Assembly: GCA_937876865.1 (NCBI GenBank)
Contig: CALEFF010000006.1
Coordinates: 1 to 35,591, forward strand
Direction of reading: 5' to 3'
Origin: an uncultured Bacteroidales bacterium
Lineage (GTDB): Bacteria; Bacteroidota; Bacteroidia; Bacteroidales; P3
Length of the DNA: 35,591 bases
Both the position numbers and the translations under genes were made by a program. The number at the start of each line of letters is the position of its first letter. Position 1 is the first letter of the stretch. Below are positions 1 to 6,652 of the stretch, piece by piece. The notes under the pieces are model-generated. The model was not told where the DNA came from. It saw only the letters and a list, made by a program, of their open reading frames with translations, and did no database searches.

Positions 1-221
1 TTTGGGTTTTTAAAGGGTCTTGTCCGTTTTTAAAAGTGGAATATGAAGAAACAACTTCGCACCCTATTTGCAGAAAAGACGGAATCTATTTAGACAAGCA
101 CCACGAGAAGAAGGAAATCGGTTGTCAGGGTTGCAAGATTTTAGATTTAACACCAACGGATAGAATATTGAAATATTACAAGATGTTTCCGAAGGAAAAG
201 AAGAAAAAGGAGAGAAAATGA
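1..221 (+). CDS. Small Cys-rich protein, C-terminal part (gene spans the window ends)
   Basis: The frame is open from base 2 and is continuous with the ATG at 35567 if the window is circular, giving an 81-residue protein. Base 1 and 2 complete the codon begun by base 35591. A GTG at 36 is a possible internal start, but it has no Shine-Dalgarno site, whereas the ATG at 35567 follows a GGGGG. The C-terminal half carries a CxxC (CQGC) and two further Cys, suggesting a metal-binding fold, and the tail is very Lys-rich. Its stop overlaps the next start (ATGA-type). No family recognised. Confidence 0.7.
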   Translation, partial: WVFKGSCPFLKVEYEETTSHPICRKDGIYLDKHHEKKEIGCQGCKILDLTPTDRILKYYKMFPKEKKKKERK

Positions 222-376
222 AAGACACAATAACAGTAGAGTTTAGTCGTAAGGAACTGAAAGCAAATTGCAAGTTAAATTGTCCTGTTTATAAGGGTTG
301 TAAGAGAACGGACAGAGAGTTGGTTAAGTGTCTGTTGGTAGTAAAAGTAGGATATAAGATTAAGGGGGAGAAATGA
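218..376 (+). CDS. Small Cys-containing protein (52 aa)
   Basis: ATG follows AAGGAGAGAAA at good spacing and overlaps the previous stop by 4 nt; its own stop overlaps the next start. Four Cys are spaced as C-x4-C-x6-C, then one more near the end, which suggests zinc binding. It belongs to a run of very short, translationally coupled genes at the end of the early operon. Function unknown. Confidence 0.65.
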   Translation: MKDTITVEFSRKELKANCKLNCPVYKGCKRTDRELVKCLLVVKVGYKIKGEK

Positions 377-486
377 TAGAACAATTATTTTATGTATTCT
401 TATGCTTTGCATATCCGTTTGCTTTAATTCTCGGGATAGCGGGGGGTGTGGTTGTTGTCTTTTGGTTAGCAGATAAATTGTTTTAA
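373..486 (+). CDS. Single-pass membrane peptide (37 aa)
   Basis: The ATG overlaps the previous stop, and GGGGGAGAA lies just upstream as ribosome site. Nearly the whole peptide is hydrophobic (residues about 4-32), with a glycine-rich stretch in the middle of the membrane segment and an acidic-basic C-terminus (ADKLF). Likely a small inner-membrane protein; no family recognised. Smaller than normal gene-finder cut-offs but kept because of its start-stop coupling and SD. Confidence 0.55.
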   Translation: MIEQLFYVFLCFAYPFALILGIAGGVVVVFWLADKLF

Positions 487-505
487 TAACAAAGGAGAAT
501 AGATA

Positions 506-700
506 ATGGACAAAGAAGGAATAGACAGACTTATAGATGTAAGAGAAAGATATATTTTCCCAATTCAAGAGTGTTGTATGCCTTTTTCGGCTTGTCCTTT
601 TAGATACGAAGATAATACTTGTGCAATACCTGAAGAAAAATGTGTTGTTGTAGAAAAAATAAGGAAAGGAGAAAGCAAATGCCTAAAAAATATTCAATAG
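506..700 (+). CDS. Cys-rich small protein (64 aa)
   Basis: ATG preceded by AAAGGAGAATAGATA. Seven Cys, including an adjacent pair (ECC), a CPF and a C-terminal KC, are arranged over residues 23-59, consistent with a small metal-bound or disulfide fold. Overlaps the next gene by 22 nt in another frame. Similar in style to the CxxC mini-proteins at 218, 1454, 23657, 23881 and 24006. Function unknown. Confidence 0.65.
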   Translation: MDKEGIDRLIDVRERYIFPIQECCMPFSACPFRYEDNTCAIPEEKCVVVEKIRKGESKCLKNIQ

Positions 701-957
701 TAAGGGTGGACGGAGAGTGTCCTAAAGGTTTTAATGAAGATATTTATTGTAAGTGGTGTGGAAATTGCGGAAGACTCTACGGAGATACTAAAGAGCAGTT
801 GATAAGGAAGATTGCAACTGCAATATTTAGAAGGGAAGTTAAAGCATATAAAAAATATTATGGTATTGAGCCAATGAAAATTATAACAAGAGATGCAGAA
901 GCACAATGCTTAAAGGTTGCCAAAGAAATAGTTGAATTTTTGGGGGTGGAAGAATGA
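679..957 (+). CDS. Hypothetical protein with CxxC motif (92 aa)
   Basis: The start at ATG 679 is chosen over an in-frame upstream codon at 640 because GGAG lies 7 nt before it. CKWCGNC at about residues 22-28 looks like half of a zinc-binding site, and a Cys near residue 78 may add to it. The C-terminal half is helical and charged. The stop overlaps the next ATG by 4 nt. No family recognised. Confidence 0.75.
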   Translation: MPKKYSIVRVDGECPKGFNEDIYCKWCGNCGRLYGDTKEQLIRKIATAIFRREVKAYKKYYGIEPMKIITRDAEAQCLKVAKEIVEFLGVEE

Positions 958-1160
958 AAGGATTTATTGAAGTAACAAGAATATATACAGACATAAAGGA
1001 TAAAGAAAAAGTTTTGATAAATGTAAATACTATTGCGAATATCAGTTTTTATAAAAAAGCAAATGCAATAGAAATAGAATTTCAAAGTAATGGGTTTATG
1101 CTTATTGCCGAAACCTACGAAGAAATAAAGCAGAAAATAAAAGAATCACAGGAGAAATAG
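954..1160 (+). CDS. FlbD-like small protein (68 aa)
   Basis: The short protein begins F-I-E-V-T-R, continues with LINVNTIANI and an I-E-I-E-F-Q-S-N-G strand, and ends with ETYEEIKQKI. This order (VTR start, L-I-N-x-x-x-I-x-x-I, small strand with NG, then E-x-x-E-E-I-x-x-K-I) resembles the FlbD family of small beta proteins known from flagellar operons, where the role is unclear. No flagellar context exists here, so a phage role is unknown. ATG overlaps the previous stop. Confidence 0.65.
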   Translation: MKGFIEVTRIYTDIKDKEKVLINVNTIANISFYKKANAIEIEFQSNGFMLIAETYEEIKQKIKESQEK

Positions 1161-1295
1161 ATGATAAGTTTGTATTTTGAAATATTATCAAAGCCGAGAG
1201 CAGAAATAACTATGATAGACCAAATGATTGTTGCTTTGCCTTTTATGATACTGATGTTAGTGATTTTAATTATCGTTTGGTTAAAAGAAAAATAG
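1161..1295 (+). CDS. Small membrane protein (44 aa)
   Basis: Starts directly after the preceding stop with AGGAGAAATAG as ribosome site. The N-terminal 20 residues are polar; residues about 22-40 form one clear membrane helix rich in Ile, Leu and Val, followed by KEK. Likely inserted with a cytoplasmic C-terminus. Function unknown. Confidence 0.6.
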   Translation: MISLYFEILSKPRAEITMIDQMIVALPFMILMLVILIIVWLKEK

Positions 1296-1305
1296 GGAGA
1301 GTAAA

Positions 1306-1473
1306 ATGGAAACAAAAGAACAGAAGATTGAAAGGTTAAAAAAGGAAATAAGAATAAATAATCAATTAAGAAAAAGATATAAACATAGTCGGTATGCTAT
1401 GAATTTGAGAGATAAAAATAAAGTGTGTAAGCAAGAACTAAAGGAGTTGGAGAATGAAATACATAACGATTGA
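1306..1473 (+). CDS. Coiled-coil small protein (55 aa)
   Basis: ATG after AGGGAGAGTAAA. Highly charged (Lys, Arg, Glu) with heptad-like Leu/Ile spacing through most of its length, so a short coiled coil is likely. One Cys. Overlaps the next gene by 20 nt. No family recognised. Confidence 0.6.
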   Translation: METKEQKIERLKKEIRINNQLRKRYKHSRYAMNLRDKNKVCKQELKELENEIHND

Positions 1474-1777
1474 AGAATTGGAAAATAGAAAAAAGATTTT
1501 ATTTGACAGAAGAAAAAAAATAGAAAAGCAATTAGAAAAAGACGATAAAGACAAAAAGTTTAAATTGACTATGGCATTTAATAGTAGTTTGTTGCACGAT
1601 ATAGATTGCATTATCGGTGAAATAAGTTTTTTAATTGACTATTGCAATATGAAAGAAGATAACTCGTTTAAAGTAACATTTTGTAGTAAGTGCAAGAAAT
1701 TTAAAAATTGCGAAATTAGAAAAAACACATTGAATTTCGGTTTTTCTCAATGTATGTTATATGAAGGAGCAGAATAA
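1454..1777 (+). CDS. Hypothetical protein with C-terminal Cys cluster (107 aa)
   Basis: ATG with GGAG 4 nt upstream. Residues about 1-70 are helical and charged. The C-terminal part holds CSKCKKFKNC followed by a later Cys (SQCMLYE), which looks like a four-Cys zinc knuckle. It shares this C-terminal zinc-ribbon style with several other mini-proteins in this genome. Ends in TAATG coupling with the next gene. Confidence 0.75.
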   Translation: MKYITIEELENRKKILFDRRKKIEKQLEKDDKDKKFKLTMAFNSSLLHDIDCIIGEISFLIDYCNMKEDNSFKVTFCSKCKKFKNCEIRKNTLNFGFSQCMLYEGAE

Positions 1778-1965
1778 TGATACTAAAAAGAGCAGATAGA
1801 TTTATTCAGGAAGTAGAGATATTAACAAACAAATCAATTTCCGTAGATTATTTGATGAATGTTTTTGAAACGACAAGACAAACGATATTAAACGATTTGA
1901 AAGAACTACGGAAAAAGGGTTATAATGTTAAAAAAGTATATGTGGGGTATTATACCATTAAATGA
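1777..1965 (+). CDS. Helix-turn-helix protein (62 aa)
   Basis: The middle of the protein (VDYLMNVFETTRQTILNDLK) fits a winged-helix/HTH_11-type reader: a positioning helix, a turn, then a recognition helix with TRQTILND. The C-terminal strand pair (KVYVGYYTI) would be the wing. It probably binds DNA. As the second-last gene before the late control region (2112-2768), it is a reasonable candidate regulator of late expression, though this is inference from position alone. Confidence 0.75.
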   Translation: MILKRADRFIQEVEILTNKSISVDYLMNVFETTRQTILNDLKELRKKGYNVKKVYVGYYTIK

Positions 1966-2111
1966 AAGAAAATAAGCTAAAAAAACTAAATTATGAACTT
2001 TTAAAGTTATATGAAAAATCGTTGCCGATACTAATTAGGAGTTGGAAAGAGATGAATAATACACCGATACCAAAAGAAAAGAAAAAGCTAATTGACAAAA
2101 TGTTTAGATAG
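1962..2111 (+). CDS. Small basic protein (49 aa), last gene of the early operon
   Basis: ATGA overlap with the preceding HTH gene. Lys-rich helical protein with no recognised domain. It is directly followed by a promoter (-35 at 2115) and a terminator (2160-2211), so it closes the early transcription unit. Confidence 0.6.
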   Translation: MKENKLKKLNYELLKLYEKSLPILIRSWKEMNNTPIPKEKKKLIDKMFR

Positions 2112-2114
2112 GTA

Positions 2115-2143
2115 TTGACAATTTTTTTTTTATTTTGTAAAAG
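2115..2143 (+). promoter_or_regulatory. Putative late promoter
   Basis: A perfect -35 TTGACA (2115-2120) is followed after 17 bp of mostly T by TAAAAG (2138-2143), a 4-of-6 match to -10. The 8-mer TATTGACA is identical to that of the strong promoter at 26901, and in both cases the same 16-mer follows 46-47 bp downstream of the TTGACA start. The weak -10 suggests it may need activation. It would fire towards the terminase genes. Confidence 0.55.
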
Positions 2144-2159
2144 TTAGCAAAGAGATTCA

Positions 2160-2211
2160 AACTATGAGAGAAAAACGAAATTCGGTTTCGTTGTCTTTCA
2201 TAGTTTTTTTT
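2160..2211 (+). terminator. Rho-independent terminator between early and late operons
   Basis: AACTATGA (2160-2167) pairs with TCATAGTT (2198-2205); the stem continues through AGA/TCT and AACGAAA/TTTCGTT with a small mismatch, closing on a short TTCGG-type loop, and eight T follow (2204-2211). It ends early transcription and also lies about 10-60 nt downstream of the putative late promoter, like the lambda pR'-tR' arrangement. Confidence 0.8.
2161..2176 (+). repeat. Leader 16-mer, copy 1
   Basis: ACTATGAGAGAAAAAC, identical to 26948-26963. Here it forms the left arm of the terminator at 2160-2211. Both copies sit at the same distance downstream of a TATTGACA promoter. Confidence 0.85.
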
Positions 2212-2289
2212 ATGTCAACAAACCCATTCCGTTTTTCTTTCCGTAGTTAAAAATCAACGAGTTGTAAGTTTGGTCTTTAAGAAAATTAT

Positions 2290-2715
2290 AGAAATTGCTC
2301 ATACAGGGCAAAATGTGGGTGGTAGAGAACACACCACAACCTTTGAACTTATGTCTGTTGTGTAGCATTTGTTCACTAAAAAGGGCGACTTTCTAACGGA
2401 TAATGGGATAGATTAGAAGTCCTAATCACGAATACATTTTGAAGTTAGACTAATAGGCAGGGTGCAGAAATGCACGATAAAAGAGAGAATAACCAACTCT
2501 TGACGACACGAAGTCCCGTCTCACAGGATAAAACCTGACTTGCTTACACAACCGACATTCTAAAACGAAACGAAAAAGAGAAGTTTAACTTGTTAATCAA
2601 GTTTTAAGGTTTAAGGCTATATACCAAACTGAACAGTCATAGTTTATGAAAAGCTACAAAGTGGCTAATCTCTATTCATTTACTCACTCAAAGAGAAGTT
2701 TTTGTTATCTCTTAA
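2290..2715 (+). ncRNA. Candidate large structured RNA in a 557-nt gene-free region
   Basis: 2212-2768 has no convincing gene (only a 28-codon frame at 2164-2250). It holds many short perfect hairpins: TTGCTC/GGGCAA 2295-2311, GTGGGTG/CACACCAC with one bulge 2315-2337, TGAAC+ATG/CAT+GTTCA 2344-2375, GATTAG/CTAATC 2411-2427, GTGCA-GAAA-TGCAC 2462-2475 (GNRA tetraloop), AAGAG/CTCTT 2481-2501, AACTTG/CAAGTT 2587-2603, AGCTAC/GTGGCT 2652-2666, AAGAG/CTCTT 2691-2713. TCTAAC 2392-2397 pairs with GTTAGA 2444-2449 around one hairpin, whose loop AAGTC can pair with GACTT 2387-2391. Position before TerS also allows a packaging-site role. Confidence 0.5.
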
Positions 2716-2768
2716 AGACAAAGAAATTAAGTAAATAATAGAGAAATAAAGAGAAATAAAGGGGAAAA

Positions 2769-3194
2769 ATGTCAAAAAGTGCGGTCAGCGGCAAAACAAA
2801 AATTAAAAAGTTGACACCGAAACAACAAAAATTTGTTGATAACATAGTTAGTGGCAAAAACCCTTCGGAAGCTTACAGAGATTCTTATAACCCACCTAAT
2901 ATGAGCAAAGAGTCAATGAAAGTAGAAGCACAAAAGACTTTAAAACTCCCTAACATTTCCCAAACGATAGAAGAAAAAAAAGCAAAAATAGAACAAGAAT
3001 TGATATATACAGCAAAAGACAGTTTTTTAAATTTGAATTTTGCACAAGAAAAAGCAATAGAGCAGGGCAACATTCAAGCATACTTAAAAGCAGAAGAACT
3101 TAAAGGCAAGTTGTTAGGATTATACACCGAGAAACGAGATATAGACATTAAAGGGCAACAAACTATTTTTGTGGATAAAAAGTTAGATGACTAA
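2769..3194 (+). CDS. terS: Terminase small subunit
   Basis: Residues about 14-110 match the Terminase_2 type: LTPKQQKFVDNIVSGKNPSEAY with the usual HTH-like DNA-binding start, then helical oligomerisation segments, and KLLGLYTEKRDIDIKG near the end, the customary small-subunit tail before the large-subunit contact. It recognises phage DNA for packaging and hands it to TerL. Length 141 aa is normal. ATG follows AAAGGGGAAAA. It overlaps terL by 8 nt. The 557-nt gene-free region upstream may contain its binding site. Confidence 0.92.
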   Translation: MSKSAVSGKTKIKKLTPKQQKFVDNIVSGKNPSEAYRDSYNPPNMSKESMKVEAQKTLKLPNISQTIEEKKAKIEQELIYTAKDSFLNLNFAQEKAIEQGNIQAYLKAEELKGKLLGLYTEKRDIDIKGQQTIFVDKKLDD

Positions 3195-4560
3195 ATTTCA
3201 GTGGACACAAACACAAGAACAAGCACTTAAATTAGTTAGAGATTACAAGTTTGTTTTGTTATTCGGTGGAAGTCGTAGTGGCAAAACATTTGTGTTGGTA
3301 AACAAAGTTATTGCAAGAGCATTAAAAGAGCCGAAATCAAGACATGCGATATTTCGTCAACATCGTAAAGATTTAAAAGAATCTGTTTGGCTTGATACTT
3401 TTGTAAAAGCTTTGGAACTTAATTTTCCGAATGCACAAGTGCAGAAAAACGAAGCAGAATTATTTGCAAAGTTTAGTAACGATAGTGAAATATGGTTTTC
3501 GTATTTAGACGATTCAAAAAATGCCGATGCAGTGTTGGGTAAAGAGTATAACACAATATATCTCAACGAAGTAAGTGAGATAAGTTATAAGAGTTTTGAG
3601 AAGGCACAAACAAGATTATCGTTAAAGAACGGACTGAAAAACAGAATGTATTGTGATTGTAACCCACCGGGAAAATGGCATTGGGCATACAAAGTGTTCA
3701 TTGAAAAGGTTAACCCAAAAACAAAAGAAAAGTTGTCTAATCCGGACAAGTTCGGCAGTATGTTGTTAAACCCAAAAGATAACATTGCAAACTTACCTGA
3801 AGATTATTTGGAAACATTGTCAAACTTATCGGAAGATGAGAAAAACAGATTTTTGTTAGGTTTATGGACGGAAGGCATTTCAGGTGGTATTTATACCAAA
3901 GAAATGGCACAAGCAGAACAGGAAGGAAGAATAACAGAAGTTCCGTTCAATAATGAGTTCTTTGTTTGGACTTTTTGGGATATAGGAATGGACGATGCAA
4001 CTGCAATATGGTTTGTTCAGTTTGTAGGTGATGAGATACATTTAATTGACTATTATTCAAACAACAATCAGTCGGCATTGCATTATTTGGAAGTGTTGAA
4101 GAAAAAGCAACAAGAGTATGGGTATAGATACAACAAATTAGTTCTTCCACACGATGGCAGAGTAAGAGAATGGACAAACGGAAGAAGCAGAGCAGAAACA
4201 TTGGAGCAACAGGGATTTAAGACGGAAGTAATAAAAGCAACTTCTATTGCAGACGGAATAAATGCTTGTAAGTTGATTTTTGAGAAGTGTTGGTTTGATA
4301 AGGTTAAATGCGAAGAAGGAATTTCGGCTTTATCTAACTATCATCGTAAAGAGAATCCGATAGCAATGACTTACTCAAACGAGCCGGAACACGATTGGAC
4401 ATCGCACGGTGCAGACAGTTTCAGGTTAATGGGTGTAAGTTATACGGACAGAATGGCAGAAACGGTGCATCAAAAACAAGATATGGAAGAATACAAGAGA
4501 AGTATAGCTTATGCAAACATTAAAAGGACAAGTAAAGTAAATAAAGGTTTGTGGGGTTAA
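3187..4560 (+). CDS. terL: Terminase large subunit
   Basis: The ATPase-nuclease motor that packages DNA through the portal. Walker A is GGSRSGKT at residues 27-34; the Walker B-like strand is YNTIYLNEVSE near residue 125 with the catalytic Glu. The RNase H-like nuclease half shows FWDIGMDDATAIW (first Asp cluster), a middle segment LPHDGR, and HDWTSHGADSFRLM near the end with the last acidic residue. 457 aa is a typical length, and the protein looks complete. The start overlaps terS, so the two are coupled. Confidence 0.95.
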   Translation: MTKFQWTQTQEQALKLVRDYKFVLLFGGSRSGKTFVLVNKVIARALKEPKSRHAIFRQHRKDLKESVWLDTFVKALELNFPNAQVQKNEAELFAKFSNDSEIWFSYLDDSKNADAVLGKEYNTIYLNEVSEISYKSFEKAQTRLSLKNGLKNRMYCDCNPPGKWHWAYKVFIEKVNPKTKEKLSNPDKFGSMLLNPKDNIANLPEDYLETLSNLSEDEKNRFLLGLWTEGISGGIYTKEMAQAEQEGRITEVPFNNEFFVWTFWDIGMDDATAIWFVQFVGDEIHLIDYYSNNNQSALHYLEVLKKKQQEYGYRYNKLVLPHDGRVREWTNGRSRAETLEQQGFKTEVIKATSIADGINACKLIFEKCWFDKVKCEEGISALSNYHRKENPIAMTYSNEPEHDWTSHGADSFRLMGVSYTDRMAETVHQKQDMEEYKRSIAYANIKRTSKVNKGLWG

Positions 4561-4779
4561 ATGGAAAAAGAATTAGTTTATTTCGCACTATTTTTGATTT
4601 TAGCTTACATTTTTATTCTTATGGTATTAAGAGCAGTCTATTTTACTTTTGTGCTAAAAAAAGAGCCATTGCAGAGTTTAAATGTAGTTCCAAAGATTAA
4701 ATGGAAAACGAATAAAGGAAGTTTGTTGGAGAAAATGGAAAAAGAAGCAAAGCAAGACAAAATGAGTAAGTGGGCTTAA
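4561..4779 (+). CDS. Membrane-anchored small protein (72 aa)
   Basis: Starts immediately after the terL stop. Residues about 5-31 form one strong membrane helix (FALFLILAYIFILMVLRAVY), followed by a basic cytoplasmic-type tail. No clear SD other than GGTTTGTGGGG upstream. Unknown role; sits between terminase and head genes. Confidence 0.6.
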   Translation: MEKELVYFALFLILAYIFILMVLRAVYFTFVLKKEPLQSLNVVPKIKWKTNKGSLLEKMEKEAKQDKMSKWA

Positions 4780-4956
4780 ATGAGTATATTCGGTTATTAT
4801 GCAAGAGATAACAAAAAAGCAATATTAGAAAACAGAATATCGGCATTAAAACGATTGATAAAACAGTATGGTGATAATTATCCGTTTTGTCCGGTATGGA
4901 AAGAAGAACTAAAAAAAGCAGAAGAAAAGCTAAAGGGGGTTATCTGTGGAGAGTAA
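4780..4956 (+). CDS. Hypothetical protein (58 aa)
   Basis: ATG directly after the preceding TAA, no spacing, so likely reinitiation. Helical, Lys-rich, with a segment resembling a short coiled coil and two Cys. It overlaps the next gene by 11 nt. No family recognised. Confidence 0.55.
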   Translation: MSIFGYYARDNKKAILENRISALKRLIKQYGDNYPFCPVWKEELKKAEEKLKGVICGE

Positions 4957-5368
4957 AAGCAAAAACTTTATGTCAGGTGGAAGCAAAGAACAAACTTTTG
5001 ATTATCCAAAAACAACAGAAGATAAATTAGTTTGTTTGCAACAAGAAATAGATAATCAATACAGAGTATTTGCAGAAGAAACAAAAGAAATTAAAAAAAG
5101 TATTGAAAAGTTGCATAAAGAGTTGTTGGCACATATAACTGTGCTATATATGAAATTTGCAAAACTTGATGAAAAAGGTGAAACCGACTTGTCTAAACTA
5201 ATTTCGCAAATGGCAAACAATTCTTTGCTTGACATAAAAACAAGCATTGCACTATTAAAAGATTTTCAAAACAAAACAACATTAGATTTGTTTACTATGA
5301 AACAAGAAATTGACAATTTTTATAAACAAGTGGGGGAAAAGAAATGTCAGAAGAAAAGAGCAAAGTAA
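4946..5368 (+). CDS. Coiled-coil protein (140 aa)
   Basis: GTG start with AAGGGGG at good distance. Residues 25-130 are almost entirely helical with regular hydrophobic spacing and many Glu/Lys, so an elongated coiled coil is expected. Overlaps the next gene by 25 nt. Could be a structural or scaffold-like helper, but nothing in the sequence fixes this. Confidence 0.65.
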   Translation: MESKSKNFMSGGSKEQTFDYPKTTEDKLVCLQQEIDNQYRVFAEETKEIKKSIEKLHKELLAHITVLYMKFAKLDEKGETDLSKLISQMANNSLLDIKTSIALLKDFQNKTTLDLFTMKQEIDNFYKQVGEKKCQKKRAK

Positions 5369-5601
5369 AAGTTTGTCCTATTTGCAGCAGCACGGAAGTT
5401 ATGTTTGCACAAAATCCGTTAAGTAAAGAGCCGAAAATGACACCGAAGTTTGCACCAATGGGCTGTTTAGGAAATGTTTGTAAGTTCTACAACGAAGAAA
5501 CGAAAGAATGTATTTTTGTGTTGCAAACTGTTGTGTTGTCTAAAATTGCAACAAAACTTTTGATAAATGAAATAGCAGAAGCACAAAACAGGGGGAAATA
5601 A
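5344..5601 (+). CDS. Zinc-ribbon-like protein (85 aa)
   Basis: ATG after GGGGGAAAAGAA. CPIC at residues 11-14 and a later pair of Cys (GCLGNVC, then ECIF) form a likely four-Cys zinc site with a loop of about 28 residues in between. The last 30 residues are a helix. Stop and next start overlap (TAATG). Function unknown. Confidence 0.65.
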   Translation: MSEEKSKVKVCPICSSTEVMFAQNPLSKEPKMTPKFAPMGCLGNVCKFYNEETKECIFVLQTVVLSKIATKLLINEIAEAQNRGK

Positions 5602-6014
5602 TGACACAAGAACAATTAGAGCAGAGAATAAACGATATTCAATATCAAATAGATGATTTAAAAACCGTTAGAGACCCATTAAGAGCAAACCAAAGAATAG
5701 ATTTACTTCAACAACAGTTAAGTGATTTCGGTGTAAAGATAGCAGAGTTAGGGCAAAGATTAAATTCTTATGTTAAAGAAGATAAATATATTGAATTATT
5801 TACTGATGACGAATTTAAGATGTTGTATAAAAATTCAGGGTTAGGTGCAAAAGATATAGCAAACTTAATGAAAGCCAACGAAAACTTTAAAGAGTTAGAT
5901 TCTACACCACAATCAATAAATCAAATAATAAATGGTAAAAGGGGAAGTTTGGAGCTTAGGAGCTATCTTGGTAAACAATTTAGATTCGCAATTACAAAAC
6001 GACAAATTGTATAG
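5601..6014 (+). CDS. Hypothetical protein with N-terminal coiled coil (137 aa)
   Basis: ATG after AGGGGGAAATA. Residues 1-55 have coiled-coil character (EQLEQRINDIQYQIDDL), and residues about 72-115 resemble an HTH-like unit (GLGAKDIANLMKANENFK ... QSINQIINGKRG). It may be a DNA-binding regulator or part of a DNA-packaging module, but no family is recognised. Overlaps the next frame by 47 nt. Confidence 0.6.
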   Translation: MTQEQLEQRINDIQYQIDDLKTVRDPLRANQRIDLLQQQLSDFGVKIAELGQRLNSYVKEDKYIELFTDDEFKMLYKNSGLGAKDIANLMKANENFKELDSTPQSINQIINGKRGSLELRSYLGKQFRFAITKRQIV

Positions 6015-6225
6015 GCAACAACAGTTAAGAGTTTTGTATCGGCAGAGCCATTTAAGAATAGAAGATATTGCAGATAAACTTTGCATTGAATATGAAACTT
6101 GTCGCAATCAAATTTACTCAAAAAAGGGGTTGAAATTAAAAACTTGGATAAAATATTACATTTTGTTTACAAAATCTATAAAAGAATCCGACCACCGAAA
6201 CGACTTTATAAGTTCGGAACAATAG
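5968..6225 (+). CDS. HTH-containing protein, zero-frame product of a possible -1 frameshift pair (85 aa)
   Basis: The TTG at 5968 is preferred over ATG 5932 because AGGAG lies 5 nt before it. Residues about 28-52 (LRIEDIADKLCIEYETCRNQ) fit a helix-turn-helix. After A-AAA-AAG at 6120-6126 the frame encodes a less protein-like tail and stops at 6225. A -1 slip at this heptamer would fuse the HTH to the frame ending at 6593, giving a protein of about 208 aa. A missing or extra A in the six-A run would produce the same picture. Confidence 0.55.
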   Translation: MVNNLDSQLQNDKLYRQQQLRVLYRQSHLRIEDIADKLCIEYETCRNQIYSKKGLKLKTWIKYYILFTKSIKESDHRNDFISSEQ

Positions 6226-6593
6226 GATTGTCGCACTTTGACGACAGAACAAGAAAAGAAAAGTTTTTTGATAGGATTGATGAGTTCTTTTTTAATTGGC
6301 AACAAGAATTGAGATACAAAAAAGCATACAGAAAAGCAATTTTTAACTCTTATTTTGATTTTGGGCTTGGTAAAGTTGTAAGTTCTACCGAAGAAATAAG
6401 AAAAAAGGAAAAACAGGGCTATGCTTACACGACTTTTAAAGAAATGGAAAGCCAATCGGACAAAATAAGAGCAAGAATAAGAAAAGAACAGGCAGAAAAG
6501 ACAAAAAAACATTTTCAGGAAGTTATCGGAAGGATAAAGTCAGGCAATTCGCACTATTATCACGATTTAATGAAACAAAAGGAGCAAGAATAG
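6099..6593 (+). CDS. Charged helical protein; probable -1 frame partner of the HTH gene
   Basis: The -1 frame relative to 5968 is open from 6099. The only early start, TTG 6099, has no Shine-Dalgarno site, which favours expression by frameshifting at 6120-6126 rather than independent initiation. From about residue 20 the sequence is protein-like: aromatic, basic segments (KIYKRIRPPKRLYKF) followed by a long Lys/Glu-rich helix to the end. Its stop codon lies in the left arm of the terminator at 6589-6613. Family not recognised. Confidence 0.6.
   Translation: MSQSNLLKKGVEIKNLDKILHFVYKIYKRIRPPKRLYKFGTIGLSHFDDRTRKEKFFDRIDEFFFNWQQELRYKKAYRKAIFNSYFDFGLGKVVSSTEEIRKKEKQGYAYTTFKEMESQSDKIRARIRKEQAEKTKKHFQEVIGRIKSGNSHYYHDLMKQKEQE
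6120..6126 (+). other. Putative -1 frameshift heptamer
   Basis: A AAA AAG is in phase with the 5968 frame (codons TCA AAA AAG). A -1 slip continues as GGG GTT GAA in the frame that ends at 6593. A perfect hairpin ATTTTG-ttta-CAAAAT lies at 6162-6177, further away than usual stimulators. Confidence 0.45.
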
Positions 6594-6613
6594 GCAAATT
6601 TTGCCTATTTTTT
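6589..6613 (+). terminator. Rho-independent terminator inside the late operon
   Basis: Nine-bp perfect stem AATAGGCAA (6589-6597) / TTGCCTATT (6601-6609), loop ATT, and T at 6608-6613. It begins in the stop codon of the upstream gene. No convincing promoter is visible before the portal gene at 6653, so full late expression would need readthrough. Confidence 0.75.
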
Positions 6614-6636
6614 GGTAAAGATTTGTATTTTTTTAT

Positions 6637-6651
6637 CTCGTAAAATACGAG
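6637..6651 (+). promoter_or_regulatory. Hairpin abutting the portal start codon
   Basis: CTCGTA-aaa-TACGAG, 6 bp, ends 1 nt before the portal ATG (6653). No normal SD is visible. Either the hairpin controls portal translation or it marks an RNA-processing point just downstream of the terminator at 6589. Confidence 0.45.
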
Positions 6652-6652
6652 T

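Noticed and set aside
2164..2250. 28-codon gene beginning in the leader 16-mer
   Set aside because: No Shine-Dalgarno site and it runs through a terminator; kept only as part of the leader-peptide idea.
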